Shown piece by piece: positions 1 to 6,674 of a DNA stretch of 11,073 nt (within the stretch, counting starts at the first letter, position 1; each line of letters opens with the position of its first letter). The position numbers and the translations under genes are program-made. Origin of the DNA: an uncultured Burkholderiales bacterium (GTDB lineage: Bacteria > Pseudomonadota > Gammaproteobacteria > Burkholderiales > Thiobacillaceae); assembly GCA_937925755.1 (NCBI GenBank), contig CALAMX010000023.1:1-11073 (forward strand), given 5' to 3'. The notes beneath the pieces are model-generated. The model searched no databases and was not told the DNA's origin. It worked only from the letters and a program-made list of their open reading frames with translations.

Positions 1-1289
1 GGCCGGTCGGCGAGTTCGATGCGCCAGCCATGGGCATCGGCGAGCTGGCGGGCGATGGCCAGACCCAGGCCACTACCGCCGCTGGCGCGGCTACGCGAGG
101 CCTCCAGCCGGTAGAAGGGGCGAAACACCGCCTCACGCGCCTGAACCGGGATGCCGGGGCCGCGGTCGAGCACCCGTACCCGCGCCTCGGCCGCGCCGCA
201 GATCAGTTCCACCGTCACGGCTTGGCCGGCGCCATAGCGCAGGGCGTTGTCCAACAGGTTGCCGACGATGCGGCTGAAGGCGGCGGGCGCCACCGGCCAG
301 GTGCAAGGGCCGGGATTCTGCCATTGTACCTCGCCCAGCGCCCGCGCCTTGGCCACCCGTGTCTCGATCAACCCGGCGAGCTCGACGACCTGCGGTGCCT
401 CCGCCTGCAGGGAGCGGGCAAAAGCCAGCATGTCGTCGATGAGCTTGAGCATCTCGTCGATCTCGGCCTCCAGCCGCTCCAGATGAGCCGCCTCCACCTT
501 CCCCTCCAGCATGGCCAGCGCAAGGCGCATGCGCGTCAGTGGCGTCTTCAGGTCATGTGAGATGCCGGCGAGCAGCGTGGTGCGGTTTTCCAGCAGGGCC
601 TGCACCGCTGCGGCCATGCGGTTGAAGGCGTGGGTGAGCTGGCTGAGTTCCTCGGCGCCGGTCTCCGGCAGTCGTTCGGGCAGCCGGCCCTCGCCCACCG
701 TCTGCGCATGGCGTGCCAATAACTGCAGGCGCAGGCTGGTCTGCCGCACCATCGCCAGGGCCAGCGCCACGAGCGCCAGGGCACCGGCGAGCAGCACGGC
801 CACTGCCTCCCAGGGCGCAGTGAGGGCATAGCGCTCGCGCAGGAAACCCACCCGCAGGAGGGTTTCCCCCACCGTCAGCTCGGCCCAGGCCCAGTCCGGA
901 TCAGGCCCTTGTTTGAGGACGATGGTTCTGCGCAGGCGCTGGCTCAAGGCGCGTGCCACCAGACGGTCGAAGTAGCCGCCTGCGAGCGGCTGCGGCAGGC
1001 GGTCGTGTACGGCACCCAGCTCCAGGCCGTGGTGCAGAGACAGCTCCAATTCGAAGTCGGGACGGGTCTCCGGTGGCAGCTCCACCCAGGTCTGCGCCGC
1101 CAGGACCATGCGACCGGCCAGGTTGTCGGCGGTGCGCCAGGCGAGCGGTTCGATCACCTTGTTCCAGACCACCGCCAAGGTTACGGCGAGCAGAACGGTA
1201 AAGGCGGCAAGCAGCAGGGCGGCGGTGCGGCCGAAGAGGGTGCGAGGACGTAGGGCCGAGAAGTGAAAGCGCAGGGGGGAGGTGGGCAC
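1..1289 (-). CDS. envZ: Sensor histidine kinase, EnvZ-like (3' end cut by window edge)
   Basis: Inner-membrane sensor kinase expected to phosphorylate the OmpR-like regulator encoded just upstream. My minus-strand translation gives 429 residues before the left edge (E. coli EnvZ has 450, so only the tail is missing). Visible in order: a first membrane helix (about 22-42), a periplasmic sensor region (43-159), a second membrane helix (160-182), a HAMP linker, the phospho-acceptor H-box GISHDLKTPLTR with His245, the N-box GNLLDNALRYG (343-352), the G1-box DRGPGI (375-380), the F-box RPFYR (390-394) and the G2-box GGSGLGL (404-410). I chose GTG at 1289, 13 bp after the ompR stop. A TTG at 1301 is in frame and has AAGGG about 8 nt upstream, so the true start may be four codons earlier. 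The two genes surely form one operon. The family call is firm; the sensed signal cannot be read from the sequence. Confidence 0.92.
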   Translation of the reverse strand, partial: MPTSPLRFHFSALRPRTLFGRTAALLLAAFTVLLAVTLAVVWNKVIEPLAWRTADNLAGRMVLAAQTWVELPPETRPDFELELSLHHGLELGAVHDRLPQPLAGGYFDRLVARALSQRLRRTIVLKQGPDPDWAWAELTVGETLLRVGFLRERYALTAPWEAVAVLLAGALALVALALAMVRQTSLRLQLLARHAQTVGEGRLPERLPETGAEELSQLTHAFNRMAAAVQALLENRTTLLAGISHDLKTPLTRMRLALAMLEGKVEAAHLERLEAEIDEMLKLIDDMLAFARSLQAEAPQVVELAGLIETRVAKARALGEVQWQNPGPCTWPVAPAAFSRIVGNLLDNALRYGAGQAVTVELICGAAEARVRVLDRGPGIPVQAREAVFRPFYRLEASRSRASGGSGLGLAIARQLADAHGWRIELADR

Positions 1290-1302
1290 GCCGCGCGGCA
1301 AG

Positions 1303-2001
1303 TCACTTGCCCTTGGGGTTGAACAGATAGCCCTCTCCCCATACCGTGCGGATATAGATCGGGTTGGCAGGGTCGGGCTCGATCTTACGGCGCAGGCGGG
1401 TCACCCGCACGTCGATGGAGCGGTCGAAGGGGTCGCGCTCGTAGCCCTTGAGCCAATCCATGATCTGATCGCGCGAGAGCGCTCGGTTGGGGTGTTCGAC
1501 GAACACCTTGAGCAGGGCATATTCGGCATGGGTGAGCGGTATCTCCACGTCACCACGGGTGAGACGCTGGGCGGCGAGGTCCAGGGTGAACTCGCCGAAG
1601 CGCATGGTCTGCGCGGTCTGCGCTGGCGCATCCTGGCCGCGGCGCAGCACGGCGCGAATCCGCGCGAGCAGCTCACGGGGGTTGAAGGGTTTGGGCAGGT
1701 AGTCGTCGGCACCGACCTCGAGTCCGACGATGCGGTCGATGTCCTCACCGCGCGCCGACAGCATGATCACCGGACAGCCCACGCCGGCCTTGATCCGACG
1801 GGTGAGACTAAGGCCATCCTCGCCTGGCAGCATGAGATCCATCACCACCAGATCGGGCCGTTCGCGCCCGATCTCGGCGTCCATCTCCGCGCCGTCGCGC
1901 GCGGCGCTTACACGGTAGCCCTGCTGGTTCAGGTACTCGCGCAGGAGGTCGCGGATACCGGCATCATCGTCCACCACCAGGATGTGTGGCGTGTTGTGCA
2001 T
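1303..2001 (-). CDS. ompR: Response regulator OmpR
   Basis: DNA-binding two-component regulator of 232 residues (E. coli OmpR has 239). The receiver domain (about 5-117) has the acidic pocket VVDDD (Asp11-13), the phosphorylation site Asp55 in VVMDLMLPG, Ser82 in MLSAR and the conserved Lys104 in YLPKPFNPRELL. The C-terminal winged helix carries the OmpR/PhoB signature RALSRDQIMDW and ends with IYIRTVWGEGYLF. ATG at 2001 is the first start and gives an N-terminus like that of OmpR; the ribosome site (GGGAACG) is weak. It is first in the operon with the downstream kinase gene and divergent from two exported envelope protein genes. In enterobacteria OmpR controls porins, but its regulon here is unknown. 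Confidence 0.94.
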   Translation of the reverse strand: MHNTPHILVVDDDAGIRDLLREYLNQQGYRVSAARDGAEMDAEIGRERPDLVVMDLMLPGEDGLSLTRRIKAGVGCPVIMLSARGEDIDRIVGLEVGADDYLPKPFNPRELLARIRAVLRRGQDAPAQTAQTMRFGEFTLDLAAQRLTRGDVEIPLTHAEYALLKVFVEHPNRALSRDQIMDWLKGYERDPFDRSIDVRVTRLRRKIEPDPANPIYIRTVWGEGYLFNPKGK

Positions 2002-2022
2002 GGTCGTTCCCGGAAACAGTCT

Positions 2023-2036
2023 GTTACAAATTTAAC
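2023..2036. promoter_or_regulatory. AT-rich OmpR-box-like stretch between ompR and the divergent exported-protein gene
   Basis: The 99-bp gap between the divergent starts contains GTTACAAATTTAAC, by far the most AT-rich stretch nearby. GTTACA resembles half-sites of enterobacterial OmpR boxes, and the position (22-35 bp before the ompR start) would suit autoregulation. Only one half-site is convincing, and I found no confident -35/-10 pair on either strand. This is a weak call from similarity and position. Confidence 0.25.
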
Positions 2037-2100
2037 CTAGGGAGAAACGCTCGGGAAACCGGCCCCACCTAAGCTGCAAAGTGTCAAACGTAGAAATGCG

Positions 2101-2535
2101 ATGAAAGCGAAATCCATCCTGTCTGTCTCACTCGCCCTGCTGGCTCTGGCCACGGGGCCGGTGTTGGCGAGCGGGGGTCAGCCTGGCTGGGCAGAGTCCG
2201 CCCTGCGCCTGGCACAGCTCTCCGCTGAGGAGCGGCGGCAACTGCTGCAGCGCTGGGAGCGTCTTTCGCCCGAGGAACAGGCCCTACTGCGCCAGGCGTT
2301 CCGCGAGCGCCTGCGGGAGCTGCCGCCCGAGCAGCGCGAACTGCGCCGGCGCGAGATCCTGGAGAACTGGCGCGAGCAAGCCGGCCGCGAGCGCTGGGAG
2401 CGCGGCCGCGATGGGGATGAGCGTCGTGGCCCGCTGATGGATGAACGCGATGGGCGCGGGGAGGACGACACGCGCGGCTTCGGGCGCGGTTTCGAGCGCC
2501 GCCAGGGGCCGCGTGAGTGGCCCGGCCGACGTTGA
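2101..2535 (+). CDS. Exported Arg/Glu-rich protein, DUF3106-like
   Basis: A 144-residue secreted protein. Residues 1-24 form a clear signal peptide: KAK, then a Leu/Ala-rich core ending near VLAS. The mature part has short helical repeats such as LSAEERRQLLQRWERLSPEEQ and LPPEQRELRRREILENW (about 40-90), the pattern of the DUF3106 family of proteobacterial periplasmic proteins. The tail after residue 95 is an unstructured run of Arg, Gly, Asp and Glu. No catalytic motif is visible. ATG at 2101 gives the best signal peptide, although the region before it (GTAGAAATGCG) lacks a strong ribosome site. It is divergent from ompR and 40 bp before the glycine-zipper gene, probably co-transcribed with it. 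A role in the envelope is inferred only from export and context. Confidence 0.75.
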   Translation: MKAKSILSVSLALLALATGPVLASGGQPGWAESALRLAQLSAEERRQLLQRWERLSPEEQALLRQAFRERLRELPPEQRELRRREILENWREQAGRERWERGRDGDERRGPLMDERDGRGEDDTRGFGRGFERRQGPREWPGRR

Positions 2536-2562
2536 CCGCCAATCCGAACCCGATTTGCAGCG

Positions 2563-2570
2563 AAAGGAGA
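2563..2570 (+). promoter_or_regulatory. Strong ribosome binding site fixing the start of the glycine-zipper gene
   Basis: AAAGGAGA ends 5 nt before ATG 2576. The reading frame is open much further upstream (to an ATG at 2441, inside the preceding gene). This site and the signal peptide that follows show that translation starts at 2576. Confidence 0.8.
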
Positions 2571-2575
2571 TCGAC

Positions 2576-3148
2576 ATGAAAGCAAACCGCATCAAGATGA
2601 CTCGCACCTTGGCCGCTACCGCGCTGGTGGCGGGGCTCGCCACGAGCGCCCCAGCCGCCGCCAAGCCGCCGTTCAAGGCGCGCGAGTTCCAGGACAGCTT
2701 CCACGACACTGCCTGGGTGGTGGCACGCACGCCGGTGTATGAAGAGATCAACACCCCGCGCCGGGAGTGCTGGACCGAGCAGGTCGGCTACGAGTACAGC
2801 AGCGCACCTACGCGTTCCTACGGTGGTGCCATCATCGGCGCGATCGCCGGCGGCATCCTCGGCAATCAGGTCGGCAAGGGTACGGGCAAGACGGTTGCCA
2901 CGGCCATCGGGGCGGCCACAGGCGCCATCGTCGGCGACAACTTGGACAACGACGGTGGGCGCGGTGAGCGGGTGGTGACGAGCCGGCCGCGCTTTGAAGA
3001 GCGCTGCCGTGTGCTCGACCAGTGGGAACGTCGGCTTACCGGGTATAATGTGGTCTACCGCTACCAGGGGCGTGAGTACACCGCCTTCTTGCCTTATGAC
3101 CCGGGCGACACGGTGCGTGTGCGCGTGCAGGTGAGCCTGGCCGAGTAG
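2576..3148 (+). CDS. Glycine-zipper 2TM exported protein (17 kDa surface antigen-like)
   Basis: Envelope protein of 190 residues. A signal peptide covers residues 1-29 (RIKMTRTLAATALVAGLATS, cleavage likely after APAAA). The glycine-zipper segment spans about 82-122 as two small-residue helices, GGAIIGAIAGGILGNQVG and GKTVATAIGAATGAIVGDNL, the pattern of the Rickettsia 17 kDa antigen / glycine-zipper 2TM family. A C-terminal soluble part has YNVVYRYQGREYTAFLPYDPG, which family members often share. Cys65 and Cys144 flank the zipper and could form a disulfide. There is no lipobox, so it is not an obvious lipoprotein. The start is set by the AAAGGAGA site. It lies 40 bp after the DUF3106-like gene, probably in one transcript. 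The biochemical role of the family is poorly defined. Confidence 0.85.
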   Translation: MKANRIKMTRTLAATALVAGLATSAPAAAKPPFKAREFQDSFHDTAWVVARTPVYEEINTPRRECWTEQVGYEYSSAPTRSYGGAIIGAIAGGILGNQVGKGTGKTVATAIGAATGAIVGDNLDNDGGRGERVVTSRPRFEERCRVLDQWERRLTGYNVVYRYQGREYTAFLPYDPGDTVRVRVQVSLAE

Positions 3149-3151
3149 ACT

Positions 3152-3169
3152 GTCCAACGGCGTTTGGAC
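3152..3169 (+). other. Small hairpin after the glycine-zipper gene
   Basis: GTCCAA and TTGGAC form a perfect 6-bp stem around the loop CGGCGT, 4 bp after the stop codon. No T-run follows, so it is not a classic intrinsic terminator. It could protect or pause the transcript, or be chance. Confidence 0.3.
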
Positions 3170-3221
3170 GCAGTGGTCGGCTTGCGTTAGATTCAGCGTT
3201 TTCCGCCCTGCGTCCTACTCA

Positions 3222-5228
3222 GTGTTCGGCTTTTCCTGCAGTCGTCATTCTCGTAAACCAGCGGCATTCACGACAACAACCTCCGGGTGCAGGCCGGGCC
3301 CAAACCGGCGCGGTCTGATCGGCGCGCTTGTCTGGGTGCTGTTCCTCACCCCGGCCATGGCGGCTTGGGAAAAGGATTTCCTCGCCGCGCGCGAGGCCTA
3401 TCAAAAGGGCCGCATGGACCGCTTCGAGCAGCACGCGCGTAAGCTGCCGGACGACCACCTGCTGCAGCCCTACCTCAGCTTCTGGCGGTTGCGTGCAAAC
3501 AACAACAACCTCAACGCCCGGCTCCAGTTCATCCAGCAGCATCCGGACAGCCTGCTGGCCGAGGCCCTGCGTGCGGACCTGGCGCGTGAGGCGGCGCGGC
3601 GCGAGGACTGGCCGGCCTACGAGGGCTGGTCCGCACAACTCAAGCGCAAGGATCAGGAGCTGCAATGCCTGGATCTGCGGGCAGGTCTGGAGCGGGGCCT
3701 GCGACCCTCCCGCGAGGCCGTGCTCGCGCTGTATCGCAGCGGCAGCGACCGACCCACGGGTTGCGAGCGTCTGTTCGCCCGGCTTTTCGAACTGGGCGTC
3801 CTAACCGCCGAGGATCGCTACGCCCGTCTGCGTCTCGCCCTCGATGCGAACAACCTGCGGCTTGCCCGCGAGTTGCTCGTCCAGCTCCCACACAATGAGC
3901 GCCCGGTCACTGAAGCGCTGACCCTCGCGGGGCAGGCCCCGGAGCGCGTATTGGCGGCCGCGGTAGACAACCGTGCCCAGGCCGAGGTGGCCCTATATGC
4001 CCTGATGCAACTGGCGAAGCGGGACCTCGATGCCGCAGCGCAGCTCTGGGAAGCGCATCAGGACAAGTTCGGTCCAAAGGAGCAGCGCCATGGCTGGGGG
4101 CAGCTCGCCATGCAGGCGGCCCGCCTTCACGACGACCGAGCGCGCGACTGGTTTGCCCGCGCCGGCAACGCGCTCACCGAGACACAGCATGCCTGGCGGG
4201 CGCGCGCCCATCTGCGCACCGGTCACTGGGCGGAACTGCTGCAGGCCATCCTCGCCATGCCGCCCGAGATGCAGGAAGAACCCGTGTGGCGCTACTGGCG
4301 CGGCCGCGCCCACAAGGCCCTGGGTGCCGGGTTTCAGGCCAATCAGATCTTTGCCCTTCTCTCGCGCGAACACCATTACTACGGTCTGCTCGCGCAAGAG
4401 GAGCTGCCGGTGCGTCTGGAGACACGGGCGGCCGATTATCGGGTGGCCGACGAGGAGGTCGGGCGGGTGGCCGCCTTGCCGGGTATCCGCCGGGCGTTGC
4501 TGCTGCGTGAAATCGGGCTTATGGCCAATGCAGTGGCCGAATGGGACTGGGCCCTGCGTGAGGCCGACGACGTCACCCTGCTCGCCGCAGCCGAGCTTGC
4601 GCGGCGACGACAGTGGTACGACCGGGCCATCATGACCGCCGAACGCACGCGCGAGCTGCACGACTTCGACCTGCGCTACCTGACGCCCTACCGTGACCTG
4701 GCCCAGGCCCGTGCGCGTGAGTTTGGTCTCGACGAGGCTTGGATCTACGGGCTCATGCGCCAGGAGTCGCGTTTCGTGGCCCAGGCCCGCTCGCGCGTCG
4801 GCGCCCAGGGCCTGATGCAGATCATGCCCGCCACCGCCGACTGGATCGCCCGCCAGCTCGGGGTGCCACGCCGCAGCCGGCTCGACGTGTATCACCCAGA
4901 GACCAACCTGCGCTTCGGCAGCTACTACCTCAAGCGTGTCCTGGACGAGTTGCAGGGCTCGCCCGTGCTGGCCACTGCCGCCTACAACGCCGGGCCCGGC
5001 CGCGCGCGCCAATGGCAGGCTTCCGAACCGCTCGAAGGGGCGATCTACGTGGAGACCATTCCTTTCCTGGAGACGCGTGAATACGTCAAGAAGGTCATGG
5101 CCAACGCCATGCACTACAGTCAGCGCCTGGGGCTTGCACACACCGCCTTGCGCGACCGACTCGGCGTGGTGCCCGCGCGGCCGGCGGCCCGGGTGAAAAT
5201 GGCGGAGAAATCGGGCGGCGAAGGTTAG
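3222..5228 (+). CDS. slt: Soluble lytic murein transglycosylase (Slt70 type)
   Basis: Periplasmic enzyme that cleaves the MurNAc-GlcNAc bond of peptidoglycan, leaving 1,6-anhydro-MurNAc ends. It has 668 residues (E. coli Slt has 645). A hydrophobic export core GLIGALVWVLFLTPAMA (31-47) is followed by a long alpha-helical superhelix (U/L domains, about 50-490) and the C-terminal SLT domain (about 495-625). That domain has the catalytic Glu515 in YGLMRQESRF, the motif GAQGLMQIMPATA, and AAYNAGPGRARQW with IPFLETREYVKKVM. Translation is set at GTG 3222. The only other in-frame starts (GTG and ATG within the hydrophobic core) would destroy the signal peptide, yet there is no clear ribosome site and the 30-residue n-region is unusually long. 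It probably has its own promoter in the 73-bp gap; none is convincing. Confidence 0.95.
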   Translation: MFGFSCSRHSRKPAAFTTTTSGCRPGPNRRGLIGALVWVLFLTPAMAAWEKDFLAAREAYQKGRMDRFEQHARKLPDDHLLQPYLSFWRLRANNNNLNARLQFIQQHPDSLLAEALRADLAREAARREDWPAYEGWSAQLKRKDQELQCLDLRAGLERGLRPSREAVLALYRSGSDRPTGCERLFARLFELGVLTAEDRYARLRLALDANNLRLARELLVQLPHNERPVTEALTLAGQAPERVLAAAVDNRAQAEVALYALMQLAKRDLDAAAQLWEAHQDKFGPKEQRHGWGQLAMQAARLHDDRARDWFARAGNALTETQHAWRARAHLRTGHWAELLQAILAMPPEMQEEPVWRYWRGRAHKALGAGFQANQIFALLSREHHYYGLLAQEELPVRLETRAADYRVADEEVGRVAALPGIRRALLLREIGLMANAVAEWDWALREADDVTLLAAAELARRRQWYDRAIMTAERTRELHDFDLRYLTPYRDLAQARAREFGLDEAWIYGLMRQESRFVAQARSRVGAQGLMQIMPATADWIARQLGVPRRSRLDVYHPETNLRFGSYYLKRVLDELQGSPVLATAAYNAGPGRARQWQASEPLEGAIYVETIPFLETREYVKKVMANAMHYSQRLGLAHTALRDRLGVVPARPAARVKMAEKSGGEG

Positions 5229-5365
5229 GGAAGCTCTGCATTACTGGCTGCGCGGGCGCTCGATTTCGTTACGCGGTATTGGCTTCGGCCGCTCGCTTTC
5301 GCTCGCTTAACCTGCCGGATGGCGGGTTCGCCTACGCCGAAACGACGGCCTGCCGTGCCGATCTC
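5229..5365. other. Gene-free spacer, possibly a dispersed non-coding repeat
   Basis: First part of the 462-bp gap between slt and the SDR gene. No credible gene on either strand. It holds small repeats and hairpins (direct repeat CTCGCT-TTCG-CTCGCT; GGCG-GGTT-CGCC) and runs straight into the REP palindromes. Its look suggests part of a dispersed repeat unit, but a single copy cannot prove that. Confidence 0.35.
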
Positions 5366-5378
5366 GTAGGAGCGACCT

Positions 5379-5401
5379 GTAGGAGCGACGAAAGTCGCGA
5401 C
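5379..5401 (+). repeat. REP unit, copy 1
   Basis: GTAG head, then GCGAC-GAAA-GTCGC (5-bp stem with a GNRA-type loop). Preceded by the partial unit at 5366-5376. Confidence 0.75.
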
Positions 5402-5444
5402 TAACAACAACCAACAACGACCGACGGGATGCATACCACGACAT

Positions 5445-5467
5445 GTCGCGACTCTCGTCGCTCCTAC
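5445..5467 (-). repeat. REP unit, copy 2 (inverted)
   Basis: Read on the minus strand: GTAG head and GCGAC-GAGA-GTCGC. It differs from the other copies by one base in the loop, which stays GNRA. With copy 1 it makes a head-out inverted pair separated by 43 bp. Confidence 0.75.
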
Positions 5468-5507
5468 CCGAGGCGCGAGCGCGGCAGGTGGTGTGGCATC
5501 ATCATCT

Positions 5508-5530
5508 GTAGGAGCGACGAAAGTCGCGAC
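5508..5530 (+). repeat. REP unit, copy 3
   Basis: Identical to copy 1 over the 23-bp unit, in the same orientation, and flanked by two copies of GTGGCATCAT. Confidence 0.75.
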
Positions 5531-5653
5531 CAACACGGTGGGCGGCGTGGCATCATGATGAGACGTCTCGCATCCGGCAGCTCCGGGCACTCAATCCCGG
5601 TCGCCGGGTTATGCAGAGTGTCCTTAGCCGTCTGCGCAAGGGGCGGCCGAGGT

Positions 5654-5659
5654 TACAAT
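5654..5659 (+). promoter_or_regulatory. Possible -10 box for the SDR gene
   Basis: TACAAT (5 of 6 to consensus, preceded by GGT) lies 31 bp before ATG 5691, giving a short leader. The hexamer 17 bp upstream (TCTGCG) is a poor -35. The slt gene is separated from the SDR gene by the REP cluster, so a local promoter is expected. Confidence 0.3.
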
Positions 5660-5690
5660 CAGCCACCATCGACAACGACACTCGCCCAAC

Positions 5691-6638
5691 ATGAAACACC
5701 AGAACGTCTGTGTCATCGGCGGTGGTGGTTTCGTCGGCCACCACCTCGTCAGTCTCTTGGCGGCGCGCGGCTGCCGCGTCTGGGTCCCCACCCGGCGGCG
5801 CCAGCGCGTCATGGACCTGGCCGTTCTGCCCACCGTCGAGGTGCTTCAGGCCGATGTGGATGACCCCAGCACCCTGCGCGAGCTCCTACGCGGCAAGGAT
5901 GCGGTGATCAACCTGGTGGGGGTCCTGCACGGCACGCCCGTCGAATTCGAACGCGCCCATGTCGAGCTGCCGCGCGGCATCGCCCAGGCCTGTGTCGAGA
6001 CCGGCGTGCAACGGTTGCTGCACATGAGCGCCTTGGGTGCCAACTCCGCCTCGCAAAGCGTCTATCAGCAGACCAAGGCCCGCGGCGAGGCCGAGGTGAT
6101 GGCGATCGGCCAGGCCCAAGGGCTTGCCGTGACCGCCTTCCGGCCCTCGGTCATCTTCGGCCCGGGCGACAGCTTCCTTACGCTCTTCGCCGACCTGCTT
6201 CGGCTCGCGCCGGTCGTCCCCTTGGCCGGGGCCTGGGCGCGCTTCCAACCGGTCTATGTCCTCGACGTGGCACGCGCCTTCGTCACCGCCCTCGATGCGC
6301 CTGAGACCCATGCGCAGGTCTACCCCCTGTGCGGTCCCCGCGTTTATACCTTGGAAGCGCTCGTGCGGCTGACTGCGCAGACGCTTGGGCTCAAACGCTG
6401 GATCATCCCCCTCGACCGCTCGCAGTCTTATCTGTTTGCCCGACTCATGGAGCTCAAGCCCGGCCGCAAGCTGATGACACGGGACAACTATTACGCCATG
6501 CTCAGCGATAACGTCTGTCCCGAGGGCTTTCCCGCCTTGTTCGGTCAGCCGACCGCACTCGAGGCGGTCATCGACTACCTGCGCGGCACGGGCCCGCACT
6601 GCGGCTACGAGCGCTATCGCGCGCAGGCGCGGCGCTAG
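5691..6638 (+). CDS. NDUFA9-like atypical SDR, NAD(P)-binding protein
   Basis: A 315-residue Rossmann-fold protein related to complex I subunit NDUFA9 and other atypical short-chain dehydrogenases. The N-terminal nucleotide-binding loop is VIGGGGFVGHHL (8-19). The acidic segment LQADVDD follows the third strand. INLVGVLHG is the strand motif before the active-site region. LLHMSALGA supplies the Ser, and YQQTK gives the Tyr125/Lys129 pair. FRPSVIFGPGDSF and FQPVYVLDVARAF are the substrate-side motifs of this family. Bacterial homologues are annotated as complex I NDUFA9 subunit family proteins, but free-living bacteria do not carry it as an NADH dehydrogenase subunit and the substrate is unknown. 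No Shine-Dalgarno precedes ATG 5691. cca starts 36 bp downstream and is probably co-transcribed. Confidence 0.87.
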   Translation: MKHQNVCVIGGGGFVGHHLVSLLAARGCRVWVPTRRRQRVMDLAVLPTVEVLQADVDDPSTLRELLRGKDAVINLVGVLHGTPVEFERAHVELPRGIAQACVETGVQRLLHMSALGANSASQSVYQQTKARGEAEVMAIGQAQGLAVTAFRPSVIFGPGDSFLTLFADLLRLAPVVPLAGAWARFQPVYVLDVARAFVTALDAPETHAQVYPLCGPRVYTLEALVRLTAQTLGLKRWIIPLDRSQSYLFARLMELKPGRKLMTRDNYYAMLSDNVCPEGFPALFGQPTALEAVIDYLRGTGPHCGYERYRAQARR

Positions 6639-6674
6639 CCAGGAGGGTGGCAGCCGCGCATCCGGCGTGAGATC

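Larger units (their letters stand above)
5366..5530. repeat. Cluster of REP-type palindromes (three full copies and one partial)
   Basis: Three near-identical 23-bp units start with the head GTAG followed by an imperfect palindrome (GCGAC, 4-nt loop, GTCGC). Copies at 5379-5401 and 5508-5530 are direct; the copy at 5445-5467 is inverted. A partial unit, GTAGGAGCGAC, sits at 5366-5376. The GTAG head plus palindrome is the hallmark of REP elements mobilised by RAYT transposases in Pseudomonas and related bacteria. The first inverted pair resembles a REPIN. No RAYT gene is in the window. The spacer after copy one is CAA-rich (5402-5420), and GTGGCATCAT occurs at 5493-5502 and 5547-5556, flanking copy three. 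Confidence 0.8.

Noticed and set aside
1282..2040. 252-codon plus-strand open frame over ompR
   Set aside because: Complement of a well-conserved response regulator; its translation matches no family.
2082..2087. TTGACA on the minus strand as the -35 of ompR
   Set aside because: A perfect hexamer, but the sequence 15-19 bp downstream is GGCCGG-like with no -10 box.
2084..3157. 357-codon open frame on the minus strand
   Set aside because: It lies antisense to two genes with clear signal peptides and family motifs. Its translation is compositionally biased (Arg/Ala/His-rich) with no family pattern; a GC-rich shadow frame.
3993..5141. 382-codon open frame on the minus strand inside slt
   Set aside because: Shadow of the slt coding frame, which has full catalytic motifs. 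No recognisable protein pattern in the antisense frame.
5366..5530. CRISPR array
   Set aside because: Repeats are in mixed orientation, spacers differ in length and share sequence, and units carry the REP head. No cas genes nearby.
5225..5590. 121-codon minus-strand open frame across the REP region
   Set aside because: Its sequence consists of translated REP units (VATFVAPT appears repeatedly). Repeats, not a protein.
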